Assembly: GCF_025264625.1 (NCBI RefSeq)
Contig: NZ_CP093313.1
Location: 5,270,001-5,334,000, forward strand
Source: Occallatibacter riparius
GTDB lineage: Bacteria > Acidobacteriota > Terriglobia > Terriglobales > Acidobacteriaceae
Length of the DNA stretch: 64,000 nt
Reading direction: 5' to 3'
Shown: positions 24,885 to 33,878 of the stretch, piece after piece
Layout of the letters: each line of letters begins with the position of its first letter
How positions within the stretch are numbered: the stretch's first letter is position 1
The notes under the pieces: model-generated
Told to the model about the DNA's origin: nothing
Database searches by the model: none
What the model saw: the letters and a program-made list of their open reading frames with translations, nothing else
Program-made: the position numbers and the translations under genes

Positions 24885-27125
24885 GTGATTACGGTGCCTC
24901 GCAAGATCAGGTGGGCTGTTGGGTTCTTGTTTGTCAGCGCGGCTTTCGCGCTGCTTTCTTTCGCACAGGATTCGCACTATTCGCCGCACGGGCAGCAGAT
25001 TCCGCCGCCGGAGTGCTTCACGATTAAAGGCGCGTGGGAGGGCGGCTACTCGCCGTGTAATCCCGGCAGCCACCAGGCGTGGCTCCACGACATCACGCAC
25101 TGGCGCATGGAGCGCCGCGTCCGCGTCGGGTACGATCCAGCTCGCTACATGATGCCGGAGCTGAAATGGACGCAGTCCAGCTTCATGCAGCCGCAGATGA
25201 TGGTGCACGACCGCTACTTCTACGATCCGGTTGCGGGTAAATACACCGTAGACCGTTACCTCGACGATCTGGAGAAGCGCTACGGCGGCATCGATGCCGT
25301 ACTGATCTGGGCGACGTATCCGAATATGGGTATCGACGACCGCAACCAGCTCGACATGGTGCGATCCATGCCGGGTGGCGTCGAGGGCGTGCGCAAGATG
25401 GTCGCCGACTTTCATCGCCGTGGCGTGAGGGTGCTCTTCCCCATGATGATGTGGGACCAGGGCACGCGGCAGCCCGACAAACCCTGGCCCGACGCACTCG
25501 CCGAGCTGATGAAGGAGATCGGCGCGGACGGCGTGAACGGCGACACCCAGGATGGCGTGCCACTGGCGTTTTCGCTGGCGGCGGAGAAGATCGGGCATCC
25601 GCTTGCGTTTGAGCCTGAAGGCGGCCCGCACGACGAAGGCATCTCGTGGAACGTGATGACCTGGGGCCAGTACACATTCCAATTTGTGCCCACCGTCGAT
25701 CGCTATCGCTGGCTCGAGCCGCGGCACATGGTTAATATTCAGGGCCGCTGGAATCGCGACAAGACCGACGACCTGCAGTTCGCCTTCTTCAACGGCGAGG
25801 GCTGGGAGAGCTGGGAGAACGTGTGGGGCATCTGGAACGGCGTGACGCCGCGCGATGGCGAGGCGACGCGACGGGTGGCGGCGATCGAGCGCGGCATCGC
25901 TCAATTTCTCGTCAGCCAGGACTGGGAGCCGTTCTATCCGATGCACCGCTATGGAGTGTTCGCGAGCCGCTGGCCGCTTGGCGGCCGCACTGCGTTCACC
26001 ATCGTGAACCGCAATGACTACGCCGTCGAAGGCCGGCAGATTTCGCTGCCGCACAAGGACGGCATGCGGTACTTCGACCTCTATCACGGCGAAGAACTCA
26101 AACCGGAGACCGAAGCCGGCGCGGACGTGCTTTCGTTTGTGACGGAAGCGCACGCCTATGGCGCGATCCTCGCTCAGCCTGGCGAGCCCGATGAGGGCAC
26201 TCGAGCGCTGATGGCGAAGATGAAGCAGATGACGGCGCAGCCGTTGGCCAGCTACTCGCATGAGTGGAGGGCGCTTGGGCAGCAGCTTGTGGAGATTGCG
26301 CCGACCGCGCCCGCGGCAACGGCCCCGGATGGCATGGTGCGCATTCCCGGCGGGGACTGGCTTTTCAAGGTGGAAGGCATCGAGATCGAGGGCGACAACG
26401 ATGCGGGCGTGGACGTGCAGTATCCGTGGGAGGATTCGGCGCGGCGTTTCCACGAGCACCCCATGCAGATCAAGCCGTTCTACATGGACAAGTTCCCGGT
26501 GACGAACGCCGAGTTCAAGAAGTTCCTCGACGCCTCGCATTACCACCCCACAGATGATCTCAACTTTCTGAAAGATTGGAAGGACGGCACGTACCCCGAT
26601 GGCGCGGCCAAGAAGCCGGTGACGTGGGTTTCGCTGGAGGATGCGCGCGCCTACGCGAAGTGGGCCGGCAAGCGGCTGCCGCATGAGTGGGAGTGGCAGT
26701 TCGCAGCTCAGGGTACGGATAACCGCATCTTTCCATGGGGTGAGTGCGACTGGCTCGCGCCCATTACTGCCGGCGGTCCATTCGCGTGCCCCTGGCAGAA
26801 GGACCCCGCGGATGCACCCGCGCCGGTGCCCGATAAGGAGCGCGTGATGGCCGCGGCCAGCGACGTGGATGCGCATCCGCATGGAGCCAGTCCGTTCGGC
26901 GTGATGGACATGGTGGGCAATGTGTGGCAGTGGACCGATGAGTATGTCGATGACCATACCCGTGCGGCGATTCTGCGCGGCGGCAGCCACTATGAACCGC
27001 AGGGATCAATCTGGTACTTCCCGCAGGCTTATCGCAACTCGCAGCACGGCAAGCTGCTCCTGATGGGTCCGAGCTACGACCGGTCGGGTGCGTTGGGATT
27101 CCGCTGTGTGAAGGACGCACAGTAG
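24885..27125 (+). CDS. Exported two-domain protein: glycosidase-like barrel fused to a formylglycine-enzyme-like domain
   Basis: A GTG with CGGAG upstream begins a 746-residue protein with an N-terminal hydrophobic export signal (WAVGFLFVSAAFALLSFAQ). Residues about 90-450 look like a TIM-barrel sugar-hydrolase relative: DAVLIWATYPNMGIDDRNQL, HRRGVRVLFPMMMWD and a closing beta region. The last 270 residues are an FGE-sulfatase/SUMF1-type domain: MVRIPGGDW, DKFPVTNAEFKKFLDAS, LPHEWEWQFAAQG, DMVGNVWQWTDE, ILRGGSHY, GALGFRCV. The Cys pair used by formylglycine-generating enzymes is absent; after LRGGS the sequence reads HYEPQGSIWYFPQAYR. Sulfatase maturation is therefore unlikely, and the domain may bind or recognise a substrate. 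The catalytic residues of the barrel cannot be assigned. Confidence 0.8.
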   Translation: MITVPRKIRWAVGFLFVSAAFALLSFAQDSHYSPHGQQIPPPECFTIKGAWEGGYSPCNPGSHQAWLHDITHWRMERRVRVGYDPARYMMPELKWTQSSFMQPQMMVHDRYFYDPVAGKYTVDRYLDDLEKRYGGIDAVLIWATYPNMGIDDRNQLDMVRSMPGGVEGVRKMVADFHRRGVRVLFPMMMWDQGTRQPDKPWPDALAELMKEIGADGVNGDTQDGVPLAFSLAAEKIGHPLAFEPEGGPHDEGISWNVMTWGQYTFQFVPTVDRYRWLEPRHMVNIQGRWNRDKTDDLQFAFFNGEGWESWENVWGIWNGVTPRDGEATRRVAAIERGIAQFLVSQDWEPFYPMHRYGVFASRWPLGGRTAFTIVNRNDYAVEGRQISLPHKDGMRYFDLYHGEELKPETEAGADVLSFVTEAHAYGAILAQPGEPDEGTRALMAKMKQMTAQPLASYSHEWRALGQQLVEIAPTAPAATAPDGMVRIPGGDWLFKVEGIEIEGDNDAGVDVQYPWEDSARRFHEHPMQIKPFYMDKFPVTNAEFKKFLDASHYHPTDDLNFLKDWKDGTYPDGAAKKPVTWVSLEDARAYAKWAGKRLPHEWEWQFAAQGTDNRIFPWGECDWLAPITAGGPFACPWQKDPADAPAPVPDKERVMAAASDVDAHPHGASPFGVMDMVGNVWQWTDEYVDDHTRAAILRGGSHYEPQGSIWYFPQAYRNSQHGKLLLMGPSYDRSGALGFRCVKDAQ

Positions 27126-27566
27126 CCGATTCACATTCTGTTGCAGCCGGTTCGATGAGCGCCCATGCCGCGTCACCGCTGGTCCGCTCACATTTTCCTG
27201 CTTCCTGAAATCCAACTTGGCATAAGGGACGTACTTCTTCCGCACGCCGCTATCTCTCCTCCGCAGGCGGCGGGAGAAGCGGCGCCTGCGCGATGGGTTC
27301 GGCCTGCCTGGGGGGCGCGCCGGACCCTTCGAGCGGGACAACGAGGCTGAATCGTTTGGGAGGCCCGGTGAGTCTCTGGTATCGGACCTCCCTCTTTTTG
27401 TGTGAGGATGCTCGCTATGAGATGGGGACTTATCTTTTCGTAGAGGAATGTTCCAGGGCAATCCAGGAGACGAAGGACCGCCAGAGGGACGATGTGGGCG
27501 ACCAGCCGCCCGAAACTCTCGGTTTGGGGTTATCATGGGCGTTCCGATGATTCAAGTGGAAACAAC
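27126..27566. other. 441-bp spacer with a free-standing terminator
   Basis: No frame here has a ribosome site plus sensible composition. The notable content is an intrinsic-terminator-like hairpin at 27358-27400, some 230 bases past the preceding stop codon, and an imperfect GC-rich hairpin near 27250-27290. The next gene's start at 27567 follows a promoter region ending near 27560. A non-coding RNA ending at the terminator is possible but matches no class I recognise. Confidence 0.4.
27358..27400 (+). terminator. Intrinsic terminator candidate
   Basis: GGGAGG pairs with CCTCCC (27358-27363 with 27387-27392), extended by CCG/CGG beyond one mismatch. The hairpin is followed by TCTTTTTG. It is far from the stop at 27125, so it ends either a long 3' UTR or a separate small transcript. 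Confidence 0.6.
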
Positions 27567-28568
27567 GTGAAACTTCTTGCGCTCATCTCGGTTCTACTCG
27601 CATTTGCTGTCCCCACCTGTGCTTCGCCGGTCCAGCAGGACGCGAAATCCATCATTCTCAAATTCGCCGTGGACGGGCAGCGCGTGACGTGCAAAGTTTT
27701 GGAAATCAGGCTTTCACTTGGCACCGAGGCACTCACCCCGGTTCGCGTACCCGATGGGTTTCTAGTCCCCAAAGAGATTCTCGACGCGTATGCTGCCGAA
27801 TCCACCCGCGCACAGAGCAATGTGTCATCAGAAGTGACCTGCGATCAACGAACTGTTACGCTCACTGGGTTGTACCCGGCACAAGTCCTGCCGGGACAAT
27901 GGACAGTCGGAATTGCCTATCCGACCACATGGTTTGACAGCCCATCGGGTGCGCCGGAACAGGGCACGTGGGTCAGCTATGTCGTTGCAGAATGCAACGA
28001 CTGTGATCCGGGCATTGTGGTGTTCCAGGCGCATTCAGATGTGCCCGCGACCGAAATTCTCAAACTCCAGACCGAGCCACATAGAAACGCGGAGCGGGAT
28101 CGAGACGTCGCATACGCCCTTGCGGTGTTTGGTGTCGATTATGCGCCTCATCGGGATCATCTTGTAAAGATTTTGCGAGAGTGTCTTCAGCGGCCACCAA
28201 ATTCCCCCGAAGACGATCTGTGCGATGGAAGACTCGTGCAATACATATCGAATCTCTACTGGCGCGGCGACAGCGAGCTTCTGCATCTCCTGCTCGACAT
28301 CGCAGAGAAACGCGAGGACGTTGTGGATGAGGCGGGAACGTTCTACGCTGATTTGCTTGATCGTCGCCCGGACGTAGCAATTGCCGCACTGAGTTCTATT
28401 TCGCCGGAGAAACAACGAACCGCATGCACAATGGCCTTCGATAACGACCTCCGTTTTGATCGTCCCAAATTCGACCGTATCGCATCAAAACTCCGCAATA
28501 TGGTCACCGACGCCGGGCAGAGATGTCTGGATGCACTTCAGATTGATCGATCAAGAAGAGGGTTCTGA
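27567..28568 (+). CDS. Secreted hypothetical protein
   Basis: The GTG at 27567 begins a clear signal peptide (MKLLALISVLLAFAVPTCAS) and a mature part of about 313 residues. A first domain (to about residue 170) seems beta-rich with three or four Cys (VTCKV, EVTCDQRTV, VAECNDCDPG). The second half is helical, with HEAT-like spacing (DVAYALAVFGVDYAPHRDHL, LLHLLLDIAEKREDVVDEAG). No family is recognised. The nucleotide composition is less GC-rich than neighbours, possibly a sign of transfer. An in-frame extension to 27492 lacks a signal sequence and is not favoured. Confidence 0.65.
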   Translation: MKLLALISVLLAFAVPTCASPVQQDAKSIILKFAVDGQRVTCKVLEIRLSLGTEALTPVRVPDGFLVPKEILDAYAAESTRAQSNVSSEVTCDQRTVTLTGLYPAQVLPGQWTVGIAYPTTWFDSPSGAPEQGTWVSYVVAECNDCDPGIVVFQAHSDVPATEILKLQTEPHRNAERDRDVAYALAVFGVDYAPHRDHLVKILRECLQRPPNSPEDDLCDGRLVQYISNLYWRGDSELLHLLLDIAEKREDVVDEAGTFYADLLDRRPDVAIAALSSISPEKQRTACTMAFDNDLRFDRPKFDRIASKLRNMVTDAGQRCLDALQIDRSRRGF

Positions 28569-28660
28569 GCGAGTCCACCGTCTCCTCAGGAGTTACTTTT
28601 CAGTAAACATCTTGGGCGTACGCACAAAATGCAATACGATGGAGTGGCTCATCCGTACCC

Positions 28661-29260
28661 ATGCCTGATCGGTTCTCAAATCCGGTTGCGGGCCCCGCGC
28701 GTTCCCCTAGTGGAGGCGCGCAACCACGCAACTCCGCTGAGGACGACCGGCTTCTGCTCGAACGTGTGGAAGCGCGCGATCAGGGGGCAATGGCTGCGAT
28801 CTTCGACAGCTACAGCCGCATGGCCTACTCCATTGCGCTGCGGGTGTTGAAGGATCCGGCGCAGGCCGAAGATGTGATGCAGGACGTATTCTTCCAAGTC
28901 TGGCAAAATCCGCGGGCATTTGCCCCCGAACGTGGCTCACTGGGCGCGTGGCTGGCCGTGGTGGTGCGCAACCGCGCCATCGACGCGATGCGCAGAAGGC
29001 GGCCGTCCGATCCGGTGGAAGACGTAGTGCTGGCCTCGGCTGCGGATGTTGCGGGCGAGGTGGAACAGTCAACGATGATTGAGCGCGTGCGCGGCGTGAT
29101 GAAGAACCTTCCGCCGGAGCAGCGTGAGAGTCTGGAGCTGGCTTTCTTTGGAGGCATGACCCACACGGAGATCGCAGAGAAGAAGGGCGAGCCGCTCGGC
29201 ACGGTGAAGACTCGCATAAGGGCAGCACTTGGCAGCCTGCGAAAGGCTTTTCAGACATGA
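28661..29260 (+). CDS. ECF-type RNA polymerase sigma factor
   Basis: This 199-residue sigma factor has region 2 (AIFDSYSRMAYSIALRVLKD then PAQAEDVMQDVFFQVWQNP) and region 4 (LPPEQRESLELAFFGGMTHT then EIAEKKGEPLGTVKTRIRAA). Regions 1.1 and 3 are missing, as in ECF sigmas. The first 25 residues are a Pro/Ser/Gly-rich leader. The stop overlaps the next start as ATGA, and that gene encodes a zinc-finger anti-sigma factor, so the pair is a classic sigma/anti-sigma module like SigK/RskA. The target promoters cannot be read here, but autoregulation is usual. Confidence 0.93.
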   Translation: MPDRFSNPVAGPARSPSGGAQPRNSAEDDRLLLERVEARDQGAMAAIFDSYSRMAYSIALRVLKDPAQAEDVMQDVFFQVWQNPRAFAPERGSLGAWLAVVVRNRAIDAMRRRRPSDPVEDVVLASAADVAGEVEQSTMIERVRGVMKNLPPEQRESLELAFFGGMTHTEIAEKKGEPLGTVKTRIRAALGSLRKAFQT

Positions 29261-30087
29261 CGGACAGCATCCACATTCCGCAGGACGACCTCGCGCTCTA
29301 CGCGATGCGTGCCCTTTCGCCTGAAGAGGCGGCGCAGGTGCGTGCGCACGTGGATGCCTGCGCGGAGTGCCGCGAGGAACTGGCTGCGTTGTCTGGGGAT
29401 CTGGCTGCCGTGGCAATGTCGGTGGAGCAGCAGGAGCTTCCCGCCGGTGCGCGGGAGCGGTTCCTGAACCGGATTGCGGCGGACGCTCGCACGGACAGCC
29501 AGTCCGCGCCGACGCCAGCTGCAAGGGGCTCGGTCGTGTCGATCGACTCCGCACCTCGCCGCAGTGCCCGGCCCAGTTGGATTGCCTGGGGAGCGGTTGC
29601 GGCAATGCTTGTAATTGCTGCGGGGCTGGAGTTGCGGGTGCGCTTCCTCCGCGGGCAGGTCGCACTGCAGGCCCGGGTCATCGAACAGCAGCAGCAGGCA
29701 AACGCCAAGGCGCAGATGGTCATGGACCTGCTCAAGGATCCGACGGCGCAGCATGTGATGCTGACCGCGGCGAAGTCGAAGCCCGCGCCAATGGCCAAGA
29801 CGGTCTACATGGCGTCGAAGGGCGCGTTGCTCATGCAGGCGAGCAATCTCGATCCACTTCCCTCCAACAAAACGTATGAACTTTGGGTCATCCCGATGAA
29901 GGGCGCACCAATGCCGGCGGGGATGTTCAAGCCCGACGCGGCGGGAAATGCCAGCGTGGTGATGCCGGATATGCCAAAGGGCATTGAAGCGAAAGCATTT
30001 GGCGTCACCATCGAGAACGCCGGTGGCTCGGCTACGCCGACCATGCCCATTGTGCTGGCAGGCGCGGCGCCGGCTGCGGGCCTCTAG
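29257..30087 (+). CDS. Zinc-finger anti-sigma factor, RskA-like
   Basis: This 276-residue protein would hold the upstream ECF sigma inactive at the membrane. The N-terminal anti-sigma zinc motif is HVDACAECREEL (H-x3-C-x2-C). One membrane helix is seen at about residues 107-130 (WIAWGAVAAMLVIAAGLELR). The extracytoplasmic part starts with a short coiled coil and ends in an RskA-type domain (NKTYELWVIPMKGAPMPAGM then FKPDAAGNASVVMP). Release would normally need regulated proteolysis. Start overlaps the sigma-factor stop. The stop codon TAG lies within the terminal inverted repeat of the element at 30085-30354. Confidence 0.92.
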   Translation: MTDSIHIPQDDLALYAMRALSPEEAAQVRAHVDACAECREELAALSGDLAAVAMSVEQQELPAGARERFLNRIAADARTDSQSAPTPAARGSVVSIDSAPRRSARPSWIAWGAVAAMLVIAAGLELRVRFLRGQVALQARVIEQQQQANAKAQMVMDLLKDPTAQHVMLTAAKSKPAPMAKTVYMASKGALLMQASNLDPLPSNKTYELWVIPMKGAPMPAGMFKPDAAGNASVVMPDMPKGIEAKAFGVTIENAGGSATPTMPIVLAGAAPAAGL

Positions 30088-30354
30088 GCCCCATTAACAC
30101 TATTGGGATGGCGGCGACGGGAGCCGATTTTTCCGAGTTCTAGAAGCGAGGAGCGACGCATACCGGGTGTCTGTTAGCGACGAGCGACAACGAAATCGGG
30201 AAAATCGGCCCCGTCCCTGCGGGTTGCGGCGCAAATTGGACCATACTTCGTTGTCGTCCTAGGCGGTGGACCCGCCACAGCCGTCGTCCTCCGCCTCGTC
30301 TGGTCCAATTTCCGCTCGCAACGGCATCCATTCCAGTAGTGTTAACGGGCCCTA
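30085..30354. repeat. About 270-bp element with long imperfect terminal inverted repeats
   Basis: The ends match as inverted repeats of about 28 bases (CTAGGCCCCATTAACACTA and on, at 30084-30111; its complement at 30327-30354), differing mostly by transitions that keep G-U pairs. Two more nested inverted repeats lie inside: about 25 bases around CCGATTTTTCCGA (30115-30140 with 30193-30217) and about 22 bases around AAATTGGACCA (30223-30243 with 30300-30322). There is no coding frame. The architecture suggests a miniature mobile element or a structured RNA. The rest of the spacer to 30493 holds no gene. Confidence 0.6.
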
Positions 30355-30493
30355 GCGCTTCCTGGGGCTTTCCCTTCTGCGTCCAAATCCTTACCATAGG
30401 GTCAGTGCTTCCCCAGTCGAATTTCTTGCCTGGCGCAATATATAGTTGCTCTCATTCGACGGGGCGGTCGGACCGCGTATATACACCTGACGC

Positions 30494-32392
30494 ATGCGAT
30501 TGAAAACAAAACTCGTTCTGGCTATCACAGCCCTGGTGCTGCTTATTTCGGGGCTGCTCTCGATGGTCTACGTCAGCCAGCTTCTGCATGCGTCGGTGCA
30601 GCAGTCTTATGAGACCAACCGCATGGTCGCGGACGACGTCCGATTCGCGCTGCAGAATGCGCTTCAATCGGGGCTCGAAGGCCGGACCGTGGATCCGAAC
30701 CAGCCCGAGCAGTTGCGCGACCTGACCCGCAACGCCATCCGCACGAGCCCGGTACTTAAGAACGTCGTCGACGCGGCAAACCGTTATTCGCCCACGGTTT
30801 ACGACATCAATATCGGCGACAACGAACTGCACACCCTGCTCAGCACCAATCCCGACAACAACGACAAGCCGCTGCCGATCCGGCCCAGCTACAAGGAACT
30901 GCTCGACGCCAACCCGGTGGATCTGATGCGGCGCGTATTCGGCGAGGAACCGCGCGTTTATGAGATCAGCGTGCCGCTGGAACGCAACGGCTCGCCGTTT
31001 GCCACGGTCCGCGTAGGCGTCCGCACGACATTTTTGCGCGAGGTGTACAAACCGTGGCTCGAAGAGGCGTTCACGCTGATGGGCTTCGCGCTGGGCACCG
31101 CGATCCTGGTGGCGCTGCTGTTGTCGAACTTGGCACTCCGTCCGTTGGAAGAAATCAGCCTTCAGCTCGATTACTGGAGCCCCTCGCCCGACGGTGTTTC
31201 ATCATCCGAACCGGAGCCGCAGGACACGGCCGAGCGCGTTTCGCACCAGATCGAGCGCATCGGGCAGCGTATTCGCAATGTGGAAGAAGTCTTCTCTGCC
31301 CTGCGCGAAAACATCGACCAGATCCTTGCCAATCTGCAGGATGGGCTGCTGCTGTTCACGGCGGACAGCCGCGCTGTGCTGGTGTCGGAAGCCGCGCGCA
31401 GGTTTCTCCAAATCGATCGCGACCGCGTGCTCGGCATGCAGTCATCGGAGATCTTCAATCGGTCTACGACCCTCGGCCGCACCCTGCGTGAAGCCTTCGA
31501 TGCGCGCATCGCACTGATCAAAGAGGAGGTTCGCACCGAGAACGGGCGCCGCATTGAGGTCTCGGTCGACTTCATCCACGACGACATGACCCGCCAGGGG
31601 CTCGGAGCACTGGTCACCCTGCGCGATCTGGAATCGGTTGAGGCCATTGAATCCGAACTCGAGCTGTCGCGGCGCATGTCGGCTATCGGACGGCTCACCT
31701 CCGGGGTTGCCCACGAGGTCAAGAACCCCATCAACGCCATCGTGGTTCATCTGGAACTGCTCAGGAACAAGCTCGAGGGCACCAGCCCCAATGCCCAGCG
31801 GCATTTGGACGTGATTGAGGCGGAGATCAAGCGGCTCGACCGCGTGGTTCAGACGCTGGTCGACTTCTCGCGGCCGGTGGAACTGCAACTCCGCGAGCAG
31901 GACCTGCGCGCCATCATCGACGATGTGCTGGCGCTGGCGACCGATGAGCTGCGCATGCGGAGTGTGACGGTCCATAGCCAGCTTCCGTCAAACCCAGTGA
32001 TCGTAAACGTGGACGCCGACCTGCTCAAGCAGGCGGTTATCAACGTAGTTCAGAACGGCGCACAGGCTATGCCGGAGGGCGGTCGGCTCGACTTGATCCT
32101 CGAGATCGACCGCAGATCCGCCGAGTTACGCATTCTTGATGAAGGAGTTGGCATTCCCGAGGAGATTCGGGAGAAGATCTTCGATCTCTACTTCACCACC
32201 AAGTCCGAAGGAAGCGGTATCGGATTAGCCATGACCTACCGCATCCTGCAATTGCACCACGGCAGTGTGGAAGTACAATCAAGAAGAGATCGAGGAACAG
32301 AGTTCAAGTTTCGGATACCGCTCTCTGCGGTTGACTGGGGCCGCCGACCTCTGCAAGCGGCGGTGATTGAACAAGATGAGGGGCTGGAATGA
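30494..32392 (+). CDS. Membrane sensor histidine kinase with PAS domain
   Basis: This 632-residue kinase has one membrane helix at residues 7-28, an extracytoplasmic sensor of about 160 residues, and a second helix at about 192-212. A HAMP-like linker, a PAS domain (ILANLQDGLLLFTADSRAVL), the HisKA phospho-acceptor (SGVAHEVKNPINAIV, His near residue 407) and a complete HATPase domain follow. The ATP site has VINVVQNGAQAMPEGG, DEGVGIPEE and SEGSGIGLAM. It resembles NtrB/AtoS-type kinases that feed sigma-54 activators. No response-regulator gene is adjacent; the NtrC-like gene at 23382 is a candidate partner. The stop overlaps the next gene. Confidence 0.93.
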   Translation: MRLKTKLVLAITALVLLISGLLSMVYVSQLLHASVQQSYETNRMVADDVRFALQNALQSGLEGRTVDPNQPEQLRDLTRNAIRTSPVLKNVVDAANRYSPTVYDINIGDNELHTLLSTNPDNNDKPLPIRPSYKELLDANPVDLMRRVFGEEPRVYEISVPLERNGSPFATVRVGVRTTFLREVYKPWLEEAFTLMGFALGTAILVALLLSNLALRPLEEISLQLDYWSPSPDGVSSSEPEPQDTAERVSHQIERIGQRIRNVEEVFSALRENIDQILANLQDGLLLFTADSRAVLVSEAARRFLQIDRDRVLGMQSSEIFNRSTTLGRTLREAFDARIALIKEEVRTENGRRIEVSVDFIHDDMTRQGLGALVTLRDLESVEAIESELELSRRMSAIGRLTSGVAHEVKNPINAIVVHLELLRNKLEGTSPNAQRHLDVIEAEIKRLDRVVQTLVDFSRPVELQLREQDLRAIIDDVLALATDELRMRSVTVHSQLPSNPVIVNVDADLLKQAVINVVQNGAQAMPEGGRLDLILEIDRRSAELRILDEGVGIPEEIREKIFDLYFTTKSEGSGIGLAMTYRILQLHHGSVEVQSRRDRGTEFKFRIPLSAVDWGRRPLQAAVIEQDEGLE

Positions 32393-32961
32393 AGTCGTCG
32401 CATATTGTACGCGCCGCTTTGCTATTGCCATTGCTGCTGAGCGGGTGCGTCCATAAACAGAAAACTGCGCAGAATCAGCCTCCCCTTGCGCCGCCGATCG
32501 AAGATGTGCCGCCGTCGAAGCCGAACAGCGCTCCCACCAATTTGCCGCCACCTGTGATCACGGTGCCGCCGCCTACGCAGCCGGCTGCAACCAACACGCA
32601 GCCGCCGCCACCGGCGCCCAAGCCTAAGCCGCACCGCAGCAAGCCGAAGCCGGCGGAGAGCGAACAGCAAAACACCCAGATGGCCAGCAACAACCCGCCG
32701 GCGGCTGTCAGCGCCGTGGGGGACCTCTCCACCGGTGAGCCGGCCGACCTGCGCAAGCAGACCGACGATACGATCAGCCAGACCGAACGCGGGCTGAACG
32801 GCATCACGCGGACGCTCAACGATCAGGAGAAGAAGACCAGCATGCAGATCCGGGAGTTCCTGAAGCAGGCCAAGGCCGCGCTGACGACTGGTGACGTGGA
32901 TGGCGCACATACCCTGGCGCAGAAGGCCAAGGTGTTGCTGGGCGAGCTGACGACACAATAA
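32389..32961 (+). CDS. Proline-rich lipoprotein, hypothetical
   Basis: The signal MKSSHIVRAALLLPLLLSGC is followed by Cys in a lipobox, so the 190-residue protein should be lipid-anchored in the envelope. Residues 25-95 are Pro/Thr/Lys-rich (PPPVITVPPPTQPAA type), suited to span periplasm or peptidoglycan. The C-terminal 80 residues are helical with a TPR-like layout (FLKQAKAALTTGDVDGAHTL, AQKAKVLLGEL). It overlaps the stop of the kinase gene by 4 bases, so the two are translated together and the lipoprotein may be an accessory of the sensor. No named family. Confidence 0.75.
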   Translation: MKSSHIVRAALLLPLLLSGCVHKQKTAQNQPPLAPPIEDVPPSKPNSAPTNLPPPVITVPPPTQPAATNTQPPPPAPKPKPHRSKPKPAESEQQNTQMASNNPPAAVSAVGDLSTGEPADLRKQTDDTISQTERGLNGITRTLNDQEKKTSMQIREFLKQAKAALTTGDVDGAHTLAQKAKVLLGELTTQ

Positions 32962-32973
32962 GACTAGTCGGGG

Positions 32974-33831
32974 CTATCTCTCGCCCCAGCTCAGCTTCGT
33001 CCGCAGCGCTTCAAAGAAGCCGCCTTCCTTCAGCCGCACCAGGTTCACTGTGTAAGGCGACTTGTGGCAGCGGATGTCATCGCCCACGCAAAGCTCAACC
33101 GCACGCTGACCGTCCACGGTGAGCAAAGCGAGGTTGGGGATTCCCTCGGCGCGCACAGTCAGTAAAGCGTCTCCGCGCACCACGATCGGCCGCAGCGTGA
33201 GCAGGTGCGGACAGATCGGCGTCGCCACCATGGCATCCACGTTAGGCGTAAGAATAGGCCCGTTCGCAGCGAGGTTGTAAGCCGTCGAGCCCGTGGGGGT
33301 GGAAACGATCACGCCATCGGCGCGGAACTGCGCCACCGTGTTGCCATCCAGCTCCACCGCGAAGTCGCCCATACGTGCGATCTCGCCCTTGGTCACAACG
33401 ATGTCGTTGAGCGCGTCGTACTCGGAGTGCTTCTGACCGTTGCGCCACAGTTCCGCGCGCAGCATGGCGCGCTTCTCGATGAGGTGGCAGTCGTGGCACC
33501 AGCCTTCGAGCGTCTCATAGAGTTCACTGAGGCGCACCTCTGTCAAGAATCCGAGCGTGCCCAGGTTGACGCTCAAGAGCGGCGTTCCGACGGAGGCAAA
33601 GATGCGGCCGACGGAGAGCAATGTCCCGTCGCCGCCCAGCACGATGACCAGCTCTGGCGCGTGCTGCGGCAGCTCCGCCCGGGGAACCGCCCGCGCATCG
33701 CTGGTGTAGCGCGCGCTCTCCTCGTCGAGAAGCGGATCGTACCCGCGCGCTCGCAGCCACGCAATCAACTCCGGCAGCAGCCGGGACATCTCTTCTTTCT
33801 GAGGCTTGGAGACAATCGCAATGCGAGCCAT
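32974..33831 (-). CDS. nadK: NAD kinase
   Basis: This 285-residue enzyme phosphorylates NAD to NADP with ATP or polyphosphate. The nucleotide-binding motif GGDGTLLSVGR is near residue 65. NLGTLGFLTEVRL follows, and the C-terminal domain carries DGVIVSTPTGSTAYNLAANG, all diagnostic of NadK. The length is typical. The start overlaps no gene. It is convergent with the lipoprotein gene, with only 12 bases between stops. In many acidobacteria nadK and tlyA are neighbours, and tlyA is the second gene upstream here. Confidence 0.96.
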   Translation of the reverse strand: MARIAIVSKPQKEEMSRLLPELIAWLRARGYDPLLDEESARYTSDARAVPRAELPQHAPELVIVLGGDGTLLSVGRIFASVGTPLLSVNLGTLGFLTEVRLSELYETLEGWCHDCHLIEKRAMLRAELWRNGQKHSEYDALNDIVVTKGEIARMGDFAVELDGNTVAQFRADGVIVSTPTGSTAYNLAANGPILTPNVDAMVATPICPHLLTLRPIVVRGDALLTVRAEGIPNLALLTVDGQRAVELCVGDDIRCHKSPYTVNLVRLKEGGFFEALRTKLSWGER

Positions 33832-33878
33832 GCGGTCTCAGTGTAACGGATGCGCGCCGATTTCTTTGTGACCGCTGG

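Noticed and set aside
24819..26990. 723-codon open frame on the minus strand
   Set aside because: It is antisense to the barrel/FGE fusion gene, which has a signal peptide and recognisable motifs; the antisense frame is His/Arg-rich.
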